NCBI GenBank assembly: GCA_016779225.1
Contig: JADHNZ010000008.1
Location: 1 to 64,000 of the forward strand
Length of the DNA stretch: 64,000 bases
Direction: 5' to 3'
From: Planctomycetota bacterium
GTDB lineage: Bacteria; Planctomycetota; UBA1135; GCA-002686595
Shown here: piece after piece, positions 34,221 to 41,676 of the stretch
How positions within the stretch are numbered: the stretch's first letter is position 1
How the letters are laid out: every line of letters begins with the position of its first letter
The notes under the pieces: generated by a model
Seen by the model: only the letters and a program-made list of their open reading frames with translations
The model's database searches: none
Told to the model about the DNA's origin: nothing
Translations under genes and position numbers: made by a program

Positions 34221-35774
34221 TCAGCGGCGGCGACGGCGAGGTCCGCCCCTGCGGCGTCCACCGCCGCCAGCAGACCCGGAAGCACCGCCTCCGGCAGACC
34301 TGGAACCGCTGCCGCCTCGACCTGGGCGACCGCCGCCAGCGCGGCGCTCACCGCTTCGGCCATCGCCCTCGATCCCGGCACCGAAGGCCTCTCGCGGAGC
34401 GCCGTCGCTCCGGCGAGAGCGCTTCAGGCGCGGCGGGTCCTCTCCGCTGACCTGCACCGGAGGCGGCGCGGGTGCCTCGAGGCGTCCGCCCACGCGGCCG
34501 AAGCCTCCCCTGCGCGCGCCGCCGAGACGGGTCGAGCCTGCGCGCCCCGTGCCGCCACGGTCGCCGCCCCCGCGGGCGCGTCCGCCCGCCGGACCGCGGC
34601 GATCGGAGAGCTTGGTGCCCTCCTCGCCGCCGAAGTCCCGAAGCTTGATGCGCTGGATCGACATCTTGAGCTTGCGCTCGATGTCCTTCACGGCGGAGAA
34701 GTCCTCGTGGGTGACGAAGGTGCAGGCCTTCCCGCTGCGCTCCGCGCGGCCGGTTCGCCCGATCCGGTGGGTGTAGGCATCCGGCGTGTTGGGCACGTCG
34801 TAGTTGATCACGTGGCTGACCTGGGCCACATCGATCCCGCGCGCGGCGATGTCGGTGGCGACCAGGACATCGAACTGTCCTTTCCGGAAGCCCTCCATGG
34901 CCTTCTGACGCGCGCTCTGGCTCATGTTGCCCTGGAGAGCCACGGCCCGGTGCCCCATGGCATCCAGGTCGCGCGCGAGCCGGCGAGCGCGGTGCTTCGT
35001 CCGCAGGAACACGATCGCGCTCACGAAGTCCTTCTCACTGAGCAGGTGGCGCAGGAGGGCCGTCTTCTTGCGCTCCTCCACCGGGTAGAGGGCGTGGTCG
35101 ATGGTCTCGGCCGGCGCCGAGTGGGCCAGCTCGACGGTGTGCGGCTTGTGGAGGAGCGAGTCCGCGAAGCTGCGGATCTCGCGGGGCATCGTGGCCGAGA
35201 AGAGCAGGTTCTGGCGGCGGGGGGGGAGCTTGGCGAGGATCCGCTTGATGTCGGGCAGGAACCCCATATCGAGCATGTGGTCCGCCTCATCGAGCACGAG
35301 GATCTCGACGCCGTCGAGCTTCGCGTAGCCCTCGCGCATCAGGTCGAGCAGGCGGCCGGGGCAGGCGACGACGACCTCCGGACGGGAGCGAAGGCCCTTG
35401 ATCTGAGGGTTCTGGTTCACCCCGCCGAACACCGTCAGGGCGCGCATCCCGGTGTACTTGGCGAAGGTCTCGAACTCCTTGTGGATCTGGATCGCCAGCT
35501 CGCGGGTCGGCGCGAGGACGAGCGCACGCGGGTTCTTGCCGCGCCCCTCCCTGAGCCTGTGGAGGATGGGCAGCGCGAAGGCTGCGGTCTTGCCGGTGCC
35601 CGTCTGGGCGAGGCCGAGGACATCCCGGCCCTCGATTACCTGGCGAATGGTCTTGGCCTGGATCGGCCGGGGCTCCTCGTAGCCGGCCTCCTGGACGGCC
35701 TTGAGGATGTTCGCGTCGAGTCCGAAGGTGGCAAAGCCGCCCTTCGAACCCTTCCTGGGGTTCGCTGCAGTCAT
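34221..35774 (-). CDS. DEAD-box ATP-dependent RNA helicase with Arg/Gly-rich tail
   Basis: A 517-residue helicase that unwinds RNA duplexes, RhlE-like in its motifs. From the ATG at 35774: Q-motif (about 14-40, ATFGLDANILKAVQEAGYEE), Walker A AQTGTGKT (56-63), motif Ib and PTRELA, DEAD box LVLDEADHMLDMGF, motif III LFSATMP, and the C-terminal RecA domain ending HRIGRTGRAERSGKA. A tail of about 140 residues is rich in Gly and Arg (RGGG, RRGG and RRRGGPRRRRR), probably an RNA-binding tail. The longer upstream frame has no homologous text and is rejected. The gene stands alone. Such helicases act in ribosome assembly and cold adaptation. Confidence 0.93.
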   Translation of the reverse strand: MTAANPRKGSKGGFATFGLDANILKAVQEAGYEEPRPIQAKTIRQVIEGRDVLGLAQTGTGKTAAFALPILHRLREGRGKNPRALVLAPTRELAIQIHKEFETFAKYTGMRALTVFGGVNQNPQIKGLRSRPEVVVACPGRLLDLMREGYAKLDGVEILVLDEADHMLDMGFLPDIKRILAKLPPRRQNLLFSATMPREIRSFADSLLHKPHTVELAHSAPAETIDHALYPVEERKKTALLRHLLSEKDFVSAIVFLRTKHRARRLARDLDAMGHRAVALQGNMSQSARQKAMEGFRKGQFDVLVATDIAARGIDVAQVSHVINYDVPNTPDAYTHRIGRTGRAERSGKACTFVTHEDFSAVKDIERKLKMSIQRIKLRDFGGEEGTKLSDRRGPAGGRARGGGDRGGTGRAGSTRLGGARRGGFGRVGGRLEAPAPPPVQVSGEDPPRLKRSRRSDGAPREAFGAGIEGDGRSGERRAGGGRPGRGGSGSRSAGGGASGSAGGGGRRRGGPRRRRR

Positions 35775-36079
35775 GTCGATGATGGGGTTGGAGTGACCGT
35801 CCCCCCGCAGGGGAGCGGCTCCTGACCCATCCAGCAGCAACAGGTGAGGCGAGAGTTGTAGGGACCTGGTCTCCGGCTGCGTGCAGCGCGGGACTCTGCT
35901 GTCGTCCCTCGCGGCAGGGGCTCGGGGCTCCTGGGAGCCAGCATTCCTGCCCGCGATGCACAAGAGGCTAACCCGGATCGCCCCCCGAGCACGCTCGCGA
36001 GCCTCAGGAATCCGCACGACCTGGCCGTGATTGCCCGCCCGTCCAGGGCAAGGGCCCACCGGGCAGGCAGGCTCTGAGC
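35775..36079. other. Divergent intergenic region, 305 bases
   Basis: It lies upstream of both the helicase and the SGNH lipoprotein. No coding frame, tRNA or clear promoter is visible. A long 5' leader for the helicase, as seen for some cold-shock helicases, is possible but not supported by any motif. Confidence 0.4.
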
Positions 36080-36778
36080 ATGAAGTCCGCCCTCCCCCGC
36101 CTGCTCCTCGCAGCCACGAGCGTCCTCCTCAGCGCCTGCGCGGCGCTCAGCGGACCACAGCCTCCGACGCGCGTGCTGCTCCTGGGAGACTCCATCTCGA
36201 TCGGCTACCACGCCGAGGTGGTCGAGGCCCTCGGTCCTGAGTTCACGGTCGTGCGTCCCATGGCGAGCCCCGAGAAGGGCCGCGCCGAGAACTGCGAGGG
36301 CACGACGAAGGGCGTGAAGGCGATCGGGCGCTGGCTGGCCCTCGAGGGCGGCGACTGGGACATCGTCCACTTCAACTTCGGCCTCCACGACCTCAAGCGC
36401 GTCGACGCCAAGACCCGCAAGAACTCCGACGATCCCGCCGACCCCAACCAGGCGGACCTCGCGACCTATGGCCAGCAGCTCGCCGTGATCACGGACGCCC
36501 TGCTCGAGAGCGGGGCCGACCTGATCTTCGCGACCACGACGCCCGTTCCCGAGGGCGGGGTGCGCCCGCACCGCGATCCCGAGGATGTGCAGCGCTACAA
36601 CGACGCCGCGCGCGCGCTCATGCAGGAGCGCGGCGTCGCCGTCGACGACCTCTACGCCTTCGCACTCCCGCGCCTCGAGGAGATCCAGGAGCCGGTGAAT
36701 GTGCACTTCACCGCCGAGGGCTCGAGGGCCCTCGGTGAGGAGGTCGCACGCGTCATCCGGAGCGCTGCCAGGCGCTGA
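36080..36778 (+). CDS. SGNH/GDSL-type hydrolase lipoprotein
   Basis: A 232-residue exported protein with lipobox VLLSAC (Cys20). SGNH blocks are present: block I LLLGDSISIGYH, the block III-like HFNFGLHDLKR, and block V VNVHFTAEGSRALG with catalytic His; the block II Gly is less clear. It probably acts as an esterase on acylated carbohydrates or other esters at the cell surface. Start and signal are clear (MKSALPRLLLAATSVLLSAC). It is convergent with the TPR lipoprotein gene, 40 bases away. Confidence 0.87.
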   Translation: MKSALPRLLLAATSVLLSACAALSGPQPPTRVLLLGDSISIGYHAEVVEALGPEFTVVRPMASPEKGRAENCEGTTKGVKAIGRWLALEGGDWDIVHFNFGLHDLKRVDAKTRKNSDDPADPNQADLATYGQQLAVITDALLESGADLIFATTTPVPEGGVRPHRDPEDVQRYNDAARALMQERGVAVDDLYAFALPRLEEIQEPVNVHFTAEGSRALGEEVARVIRSAARR

Positions 36779-36818
36779 GACCTGGACCCAACGCCAGGCC
36801 GCCGCGCGCGGTCAGGCC

Positions 36819-38495
36819 TCAAGGCGTCTCGAGCGCAACGCCGCAGTAGCAGCTGGCCGGCGCGCGCTCGTCCGCGCGCGCCCAGGCCTGGTCGACGGCG
36901 GACTGCAGGGCCTCGGCCTCGGCAAGCCTTCCCTGCAGCGTGAGGGCCTGCTGGAGACCGAGCAGGCTCCACGCGTTCCCGGGCAGCTTGGCGAGGTCCG
37001 CACGGTAGGTGGCCTCGGCGGCGGCGCCGTCTCCGGTCGCGACCTGGATCGCGCCGATGGCGTGGCGGACAGGCACGGCCCAGGGCGGGGGCTCCGTGTA
37101 GACGAGCTCCCGCTCGACCAGGACGGCCTGCTCCAGAAGGGTGAGAGCCGCGGCCGGATCCCCCTCACGCCAGAGCAGCTCCGCCTCGGCGACCTGGCGC
37201 GCCAGCCCGAGGACCACCTGGGCGGGGTTGAAGCTGATCCTCCAGCCCGCGGGGACCTCGGCGCACGCCACATCGAATGCGGCGAGCTCCGCGCGAGCCT
37301 CCTCGGTCCGCCCGAGGTTCGCCAAGGCGACCGTGCGGCCATACAGGCGGGCGGCGCGCGACACGCGGCGGAACTCCGCGGGCTCCGCTAGAGCGAGCAG
37401 CTCGTCCCAGCGCCCGAAGCGGACGAGGGTGTGCGCGTGGATCATGAAGTGCCCGTCGATGAAGGGCGCGAAGGACCGGTGCAGGTCGTCGGGCAGCGTG
37501 TCCTCCATGCGCTGGATGAACTCAAGGGCCAGCGCCAGCCGTCCCTCCATCATCGCGGCGTAGACCACGAAGTGCAGGTTGTGCACGAAGTAGTTCAGGT
37601 AGAAGGTCGGCTGCCTGTACGCGCTGAAGTACTCCTGGTCGAGCGTCGCAGCGCGCAGGTTCGACTCCACCGCGTCCTGGTAGCGCCCGGTGTTGGCGTA
37701 GATATGCGAGGGCATGTGCACCAGGTGACCGCTCCCCGGCATGAGGCCCGCCAGCCGATCCGCCGCAGCCAGGGCGCGCCACGGATCCGCCGAGGACTCC
37801 ACGATGTGGATGTAGAAGTGGTTCGCCCCAGGGTGCTCGGGGTGCCGGTCGAGGACCTCCTCGAGCACCGCCACGGTCTCCTCGGCCTGTCCCAGTGCAC
37901 GCCCGTCCCAGGTCCAATAGTCCCACGGCTGCAGCAGCATCTTCGCGTCGGCGAACAGGGTCCCCACATCCGGATCCTCGGGGTGAGCCTCCCAGGCCGC
38001 CTGCATCGCGGCGTGGTAGGCCTCGTCCAGCGCGCGCCGATCGCCAGGGATCCGGAGAGGCGTGCGGGTCGCAGCCGCCCGGATCAGGGCCTGCTCGACC
38101 GCGGTCGCGCCGCCCGCGAGGCGCAGGGCCTCCTCCGCGGCCACATGCGCCGCGGCGGCCTCCTCCGGGGTCACGGACTGGTTGTTGATGTCGACCGCGT
38201 ACGCCATCGCCACTCCCCACCAGGCCATCGCGCACTCGGGTGAGGCCTCGGCCGCGCGCGCGAAGCAGGCCGCAGCCTGATCCTGGTTGAAGCCGTAGAG
38301 CAGGCGCAGCCCCTGGTCGAACCAGGCCTGCGCCTCCGGGCTCGCGCCGGAGACCGGCCGTCCATAGGTGCCGATGGGCGCGCTCTCGAGGGCATGGGCG
38401 CCGACCGTGGCGAGCAGGTCCGCGGGCTCGGGGAGGCGGCTGGGTGCGAGGCACGACGCGAGTGCAACGAGGCCGGAGAGGAGGAGGCAGCGCAT
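36819..38495 (-). CDS. TPR-repeat lipoprotein
   Basis: A 558-residue exported protein starting at ATG 38495, with lipobox ALASC (Cys14). The body is helical with tetratricopeptide-like repeats: AQAWFDQGLRLLYGFNQDQAAACFARAAEASPECAMAWWGVAMA, ALGQAEETVAVLEEVLDRHPEHPGANHFYIHIVE, and C-terminal repeats with EAEATYRADLAKLPGNAWSLLGLQQAL. Many planctomycete genomes carry such long TPR proteins in the envelope. Function is unknown; protein-protein binding is likely. It lies 65 bases behind the CarF-like desaturase gene on the same strand and may be the last gene of a five-gene unit. Confidence 0.8.
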   Translation of the reverse strand: MRCLLLSGLVALASCLAPSRLPEPADLLATVGAHALESAPIGTYGRPVSGASPEAQAWFDQGLRLLYGFNQDQAAACFARAAEASPECAMAWWGVAMAYAVDINNQSVTPEEAAAAHVAAEEALRLAGGATAVEQALIRAAATRTPLRIPGDRRALDEAYHAAMQAAWEAHPEDPDVGTLFADAKMLLQPWDYWTWDGRALGQAEETVAVLEEVLDRHPEHPGANHFYIHIVESSADPWRALAAADRLAGLMPGSGHLVHMPSHIYANTGRYQDAVESNLRAATLDQEYFSAYRQPTFYLNYFVHNLHFVVYAAMMEGRLALALEFIQRMEDTLPDDLHRSFAPFIDGHFMIHAHTLVRFGRWDELLALAEPAEFRRVSRAARLYGRTVALANLGRTEEARAELAAFDVACAEVPAGWRISFNPAQVVLGLARQVAEAELLWREGDPAAALTLLEQAVLVERELVYTEPPPWAVPVRHAIGAIQVATGDGAAAEATYRADLAKLPGNAWSLLGLQQALTLQGRLAEAEALQSAVDQAWARADERAPASCYCGVALETP

Positions 38496-38560
38496 GTCGA
38501 GATTCCATGCCCTCCATCCGCCGGCGTCCACCGCGAGCCGCCAGAATCGTCCTTCGCCGC

Positions 38561-39217
38561 CTAGACGCGGCCCAAGAGACGCTCCAGGCGTCGCCACAGC
38601 CCCACGCGCATGAGCAGCGGATCGATCAGGCCCGAGCTGATGCAGAACCAGCCGTCGAAGGGCGCCTTGTGATGCCGCGCATGCCGGGCGGGCGTGAGGA
38701 TGACCCCAAGCCGCTGCAGGGCCCGAACGGGAGCCGGCGGAGCCTCCATGTGAGCCCACCGGTGGACGAGGTTCGTCACCACGACGCCCAGCAGCGTGAA
38801 GAGGACCACGCCGCCGAGCGCGAGGCGCACCGGTCCGTCGAGCGCGACGAGGTGGGTGACCGCCACGAGGGTCGGCAGCGCGAGGAGCGCCGTGCTGCCC
38901 ACGAGCTCGACAGTGCCGTGGGACACCATCGCCTGGGGGTCCTCATGGTGCTCGCGGAAGGGTGCGATGAAGCTGGGACCCACGACGGGCGTGCGCTCGC
39001 TGCCCAGGGTGTCCCCGGCCCAGTGCACCAGACCCGAAAGCAGGTCCGCGAGCAGCCAGCCCACCACCGCGCTGCCCGCGAGGGTCAGCGCTTCGGCCAC
39101 GCCCGCGACGGCCTCGGACAGCCGACCGGCAAGCACGCCGGCGTAGCACGAGAAGGCGAGGAGGGAGCCCCCCTCCAGCGCGACGACGGCGAGTGGCCTG
39201 TGCGGGCGAACGACCAC
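38561..39217 (-). CDS. CarF/TMEM189-family lipid desaturase (plasmanylethanolamine desaturase-like)
   Basis: A 218-residue integral membrane protein of the Kua/TMEM189/CarF family. All eight conserved histidines are present: His65 (LVHWAGDT), His90-His91 (REHHEDP), His152 and His156 (LVHRWAHMEAPP), and His179, His182, His183 (ARHARHHKAPFDGWFCI). Four to five transmembrane helices separate them. In Myxococcus (CarF) and animals (TMEM189), this enzyme makes the vinyl-ether double bond of plasmalogens, using oxygen and a di-iron site. It begins at a GTG 31 bases after a DUF429 gene on the same strand. Co-transcription with the sulfatase operon upstream is likely by spacing. Whether this organism makes plasmalogens is inferred, not shown. 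Confidence 0.88.
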   Translation of the reverse strand: MVVRPHRPLAVVALEGGSLLAFSCYAGVLAGRLSEAVAGVAEALTLAGSAVVGWLLADLLSGLVHWAGDTLGSERTPVVGPSFIAPFREHHEDPQAMVSHGTVELVGSTALLALPTLVAVTHLVALDGPVRLALGGVVLFTLLGVVVTNLVHRWAHMEAPPAPVRALQRLGVILTPARHARHHKAPFDGWFCISSGLIDPLLMRVGLWRRLERLLGRV

Positions 39218-39248
39218 GCTTCCATTGTGGAGGCAACGGGCACCGCGC

Positions 39249-39941
39249 TCAGATCCAGATCACCGGTTCCGCAGGCTCGGGGTCCCCAGGCAGGCACGCA
39301 GCCTCCCCAGAGGCGATGCGGGCCGCGGTCCACGCGGCGGCGGCCGCATCCAGGAGGTCATCCACGGGCGCGGCTCCTGCAGGGCCGAGGTCACCCGGAA
39401 GGACGATCCCGGCAGCCTCGAGCGCTCCGCGCCGCAGGTAAGAACCCTCCCAGGTCTTCTTGGGCGGCAGCTCGGGCATGCCCGTGAGCGCAAGGAACGA
39501 GAGCTCGGGGTGGACCTCGAACGCCCGGCCCGCATCCCGCAACGGGAGGGCCTCCAGGATGCGGCGCCGCAGGCCGTGGCTCTGGCGCGAGACGCCCTTG
39601 CCCGTGAGCTCGCGGCAGAGAGCGCTCGCGCGCGCATGGTCGGGCTCCTCGAGGACCTCGAGCGGCGGGATCGGATAGAGCGTGCTCCGACGGCGCCCCA
39701 GACGCGCGCGCCCGAGCGTGTCGCAGCGGCGGTCGGCGCGCCTCGCGTCCCGCGCGCGTGTCGCGCCCAGGGGAATGTCGATGGCGAGAACGCTCGCAGC
39801 CCCGGACCACTCCACGAGCTCCGTGAGAGTGGCCGCGAAGTGAGCGCCGTGGAAGCGTCCGGACGCCAGGGCCACCGCCACCCAGCCGAGCACCCCGCCG
39901 ACCTTGGCCGCATCGACGCCCACGGCGAAGGGTGCGCTCAC
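39249..39941 (-). CDS. DUF429 family protein (predicted RNase H-like nuclease fold)
   Basis: A 230-residue DUF429 protein. The N-terminal AVGVDAAKVGGVLGWVAVAL, the motif LAIDIPLGAT, and the middle RARDARRADRRCDTLGRARLGRRRSTLYPIP are characteristic, as is FEVHPELSFLALTG near residue 140. DUF429 proteins are predicted to have an RNase H-like fold, but their activity is not established. The GTG start overlaps the stop of the sulfatase gene by four bases (GTGA), so it is translated with it. Why a nuclease-like protein should sit in a sulfatase operon is unknown. Confidence 0.88.
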   Translation of the reverse strand: MSAPFAVGVDAAKVGGVLGWVAVALASGRFHGAHFAATLTELVEWSGAASVLAIDIPLGATRARDARRADRRCDTLGRARLGRRRSTLYPIPPLEVLEEPDHARASALCRELTGKGVSRQSHGLRRRILEALPLRDAGRAFEVHPELSFLALTGMPELPPKKTWEGSYLRRGALEAAGIVLPGDLGPAGAAPVDDLLDAAAAAWTAARIASGEAACLPGDPEPAEPVIWI

Positions 39942-41254
39942 TTGCGAGTCCTCAGGTGCGCGGGCTCGTCGGGCATCCCGTCGAGTGCTGCCTGCAGCTG
40001 CTCGCGCAGCCCGCTCGGCTCCTGCTCGGCCGCGAGCGGCTGCTCCTCGTCCGGGTCCTCGACGCAGTCGAACAGGCGGCCATCGTCGTAGAGCTTGTGC
40101 CGCTTCGTCCTGGCCCAGCGTGCGCGCGGGTTGCGCCTGCTGCCGGGCGGCCGCGGGTTCGAGTACTGGGTCAGCACCTCGCGCGGAGCGCCGCGCTCTC
40201 CGCGGAGCTGGGGCGCGAACGAGACCCCGTCGAGGGGACGGTCCGTAGGGACGGAGGTGTGGGTGACCTCACACAGAGTGGGCAGGAAGTCGCTGAGGTC
40301 GACGAGGTCGTTGCAGCGGCGCCCGGGATCAGCCACCCCCGCGCCCCACGCCACGAGCGGGACGCGCGTGCCCGCGTCCGTGGAGCGCGTCTTGCCACCC
40401 TGCACCTCACGGCCCCAGGCGCGGGAGGTGATGCTCTGGTGGGTGCCGTTGTCGCTTGTGAACAGCACCAGGGTGTCCTCCGCCAGTCCGAGCCGCGCAA
40501 GGCCGTCGAGGATGCGCCCAACCTGATGGTCCACGCGTCCGATCATTGCTGCAAAGCGCTGGGCGCGGTCCTGCCCCTCGGGTGCGCCCGGAACCGGATC
40601 GAACGGATCGTGGGGCAGGGCCATCGGGTACCAGGCAAAGAACGGCCGCCCGTGCGGCTCGGCGGCGAAGTCGAGCAGGGCATCCACGAACACATCCGGA
40701 CCGTAGGCCCCCTCCACCGTCTCCAGGACGCCGTCGCGGTCCACCTGGGGGTCGTGGTAGCGCGAGCCCAGGCGCTCCACCTGCCACAGACACCAGCGGT
40801 CGAAGCCCGCATCCCTGGGGTGAGTTCCGGTGCCGGCCTGCTCCCCATAGTGCTCGGCCCCGAGGAGCTGCCACTTCCCGAAGGCGCCGGTGGCGTAGCC
40901 CCTGCCCTGGAGCACCTCGGCCACGGTGCGCTCGTCAGGATCGAGGATCGAGAAGCGCGTGTAGTTGCGCAGGTTGCCGCGCCCGGTAAGGAGCTTCACG
41001 CGGCTCGGCGTGCACAGGGGCTGGGCGTAGCAGTGGTCGAACTGCAGGCCCTCCGCCGCCATCCGGTCGATGCGCGGCGTCGAGTAGCTCTCGCCTCCGT
41101 ACGAGCCGAAGCACTCGAGGCCCGCGTCGTCGGCGAGGATCAGGACGATGTTCGGGAGGGAGATGACCTCCGCGCTCGCACCCAGGCCCCGGGGGGGGCT
41201 CTCGCAGGCCGCAAGGAGGGCCAGCCCCAGGGCGACGAGGCCTCGAGCGCTCAC
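39938..41254 (-). CDS. Sulfatase family lipoprotein (arylsulfatase-like)
   Basis: A 438-residue exported sulfatase with lipobox LLAAC (Cys17). Metal ligands Asp42-Asp43 are in ILADDAG, and the catalytic motif is C81-T-P-S-R85 (LCTPSRVKLLTGR), where the Cys is normally oxidised to formylglycine. Other landmarks are GKWQLLG, PHDPFDPVP, LFTSDNGTHQSI and a C-terminal region ending RHKLYDDGRLFDCVEDPDEEQPL. It would hydrolyse sulfate esters outside the cytoplasm, substrate unknown. It starts at a GTG overlapping the stop of a Dabb gene, and its own stop overlaps the DUF429 start, both by GTGA. The tail is shorter than in many sulfatases. Confidence 0.93.
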   Translation of the reverse strand: MSARGLVALGLALLAACESPPRGLGASAEVISLPNIVLILADDAGLECFGSYGGESYSTPRIDRMAAEGLQFDHCYAQPLCTPSRVKLLTGRGNLRNYTRFSILDPDERTVAEVLQGRGYATGAFGKWQLLGAEHYGEQAGTGTHPRDAGFDRWCLWQVERLGSRYHDPQVDRDGVLETVEGAYGPDVFVDALLDFAAEPHGRPFFAWYPMALPHDPFDPVPGAPEGQDRAQRFAAMIGRVDHQVGRILDGLARLGLAEDTLVLFTSDNGTHQSITSRAWGREVQGGKTRSTDAGTRVPLVAWGAGVADPGRRCNDLVDLSDFLPTLCEVTHTSVPTDRPLDGVSFAPQLRGERGAPREVLTQYSNPRPPGSRRNPRARWARTKRHKLYDDGRLFDCVEDPDEEQPLAAEQEPSGLREQLQAALDGMPDEPAHLRTRK

Positions 41255-41574
41255 GCCCGGCCGGCTCCGCCATCGACGATCGAGTCGAACACGCGCACCT
41301 GGGCCCAGTTCTCGTGGTTCTCCGCGATGAACTGCTCGTGCTCGGGCGCCACCTGGTAGGCGTCGTGCGTCGCCCGGTCCGTGAAGGTCACATGCAGGGC
41401 GACATGGAAGGCGCGGTCGTTGACCTCACGGTCGAGCTCGGGCTCGAGCCCTCCCACGCTGAACCACTCGACCCCCTCGTGATCACGCAGGTGGCGGTGG
41501 CAGGCCGAGACGAGGCGCTGGATGGCCTCGTCGGAGCTGTCCTTGAGGGTGAAGAAGACATCGTGGGAGAGCAT
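41251..41574 (-). CDS. Dabb-type stress-responsive alpha/beta barrel protein
   Basis: A 107-residue cytoplasmic protein starting at ATG 41574 (MLSHDVFFTLKDSSDEAIQ). It shows the dimeric alpha/beta-barrel (Dabb) pattern: SCHRHLRDHEGVEWFSVGG, FHVALHVTFTDRATHDAYQ and the usual HEQFIAENHENWAQVRVFDS. Dabb proteins act as small enzymes or stress proteins; no specific activity is assignable. Its stop overlaps the GTG of the sulfatase gene. The longer in-frame upstream extension overlaps the divergent glucanase gene and is not used. Confidence 0.87.
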   Translation of the reverse strand: MLSHDVFFTLKDSSDEAIQRLVSACHRHLRDHEGVEWFSVGGLEPELDREVNDRAFHVALHVTFTDRATHDAYQVAPEHEQFIAENHENWAQVRVFDSIVDGGAGRA

Positions 41575-41676
41575 GGCCGGATGATAGCCGGAGGAGATCG
41601 CGCGTTCGGGAGCCCGCTCCCCCGCTGAGCCGGCGGGGCGATGGACGGGATGCTGAAGGCGGACTAGGGTCCAGGC

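Noticed and set aside
34786-36059. Upstream extension of the helicase gene to 36059
   Set aside because: The extra residues are Arg/Pro-rich shadow sequence with no homology; the ATG at 35774 fits the Q-motif position.
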